A stretch of DNA of 64,000 nt, taken from contig NZ_LIYH01000001.1 in assembly GCF_001905885.1 (NCBI RefSeq), positions 310,001-374,000 of the forward strand, in the 5' to 3' direction. The position numbers and the translations under genes are program-made. Every line of letters starts with the position of its first letter. Positions within the stretch are counted from its first letter, which is position 1. The stretch is from Streptomyces sp. CB03234. GTDB taxonomy: Bacteria > Actinomycetota > Actinomycetes > Streptomycetales > Streptomycetaceae. Under the pieces are notes generated by a model. It was not told the origin of the DNA. It was given only the letters and a program-made list of their open reading frames with translations, and did not search any database. This document shows positions 62,382-64,000 of the stretch, piece by piece.

Positions 62382-64000
<1,619 letters not shown>

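Overview
The window is high-GC actinobacterial DNA, almost certainly Streptomyces. Support comes from the strong G/C bias at third codon positions, the GTG/TTG starts, the SARP and TetR regulators, the inositol operon, a citrate synthase next to a RecD-like helicase, an SsbB-type SSB behind two dynamin-like/YfjP-like GTPases, an EttA ABC-F protein and a LAETG surface protein.

Layout. 1-2735: end of a sugar/inositol-type catabolic operon (Gfo/Idh/MocA oxidoreductase, DUF993 aldolase-like protein, TIM-barrel isomerase). 2890-4000: a roughly 1-kb imperfect palindrome with no genes. 4090-7788: RecD2-like helicase and citrate synthase. 8384-11837: a copper-chaperone-like protein behind a CsoR-type box, then a TetR gene divergent from an MMPL exporter with three dyads between them. 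12350-19660: inositol catabolism (iolE-like gene divergent from iolC, a DERA-like aldolase, iolB, iolD, mmsA). 19721-31800: mixed chromosomal genes: frameshifted DUF4291, secreted subtilisin, GNAT, a hydrolase-ABC fusion with its permease, a LuxR-like regulator, DUF1772, DUF4142, class F sortase, metallophosphoesterase and a frameshifted membrane acyltransferase.

32210-55123 is the most interesting region: a biosynthetic cluster joining phosphonate chemistry to a dedicated type II fatty acid/polyketide machinery. The minus-strand operon (44061 to 35330) encodes a His-box membrane hydroxylase, an MFS exporter, PEP mutase fused to an extra C-terminal domain, phosphonopyruvate decarboxylase, 2-aminoethylphosphonate (AEP) transaminase and a large FAD/NAD(P)-binding protein. 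The plus-strand genes encode two sets of ACP + ketosynthase + cysteine-less ketosynthase partner, an enoyl-reductase-like SDR, a FabG ketoreductase, an alpha/beta hydrolase, a DsbA/HCCA-isomerase-like protein and a FabH-like KSIII. Two PlsC-type acyltransferases, a phosphopantetheinyl transferase, a SARP and a TetR complete it. The inferred product is a lipid or polyketide chain combined with AEP or another phosphonate, possibly a phosphonolipid. I know of no described pathway with this combination, but I could not search.

The cluster looks inserted. On its left a translationally coupled chromosomal gene is cut after about 18 codons (near 31845), where base composition drops. On its right lie a many-times-frameshifted gene remnant and a tRNA-Arg(TCT). 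56250-64000 is again conserved chromosome: two GTPases, ssb with two upstream DnaA-box-like sites, a thioester-domain surface protein and the start of ettA.
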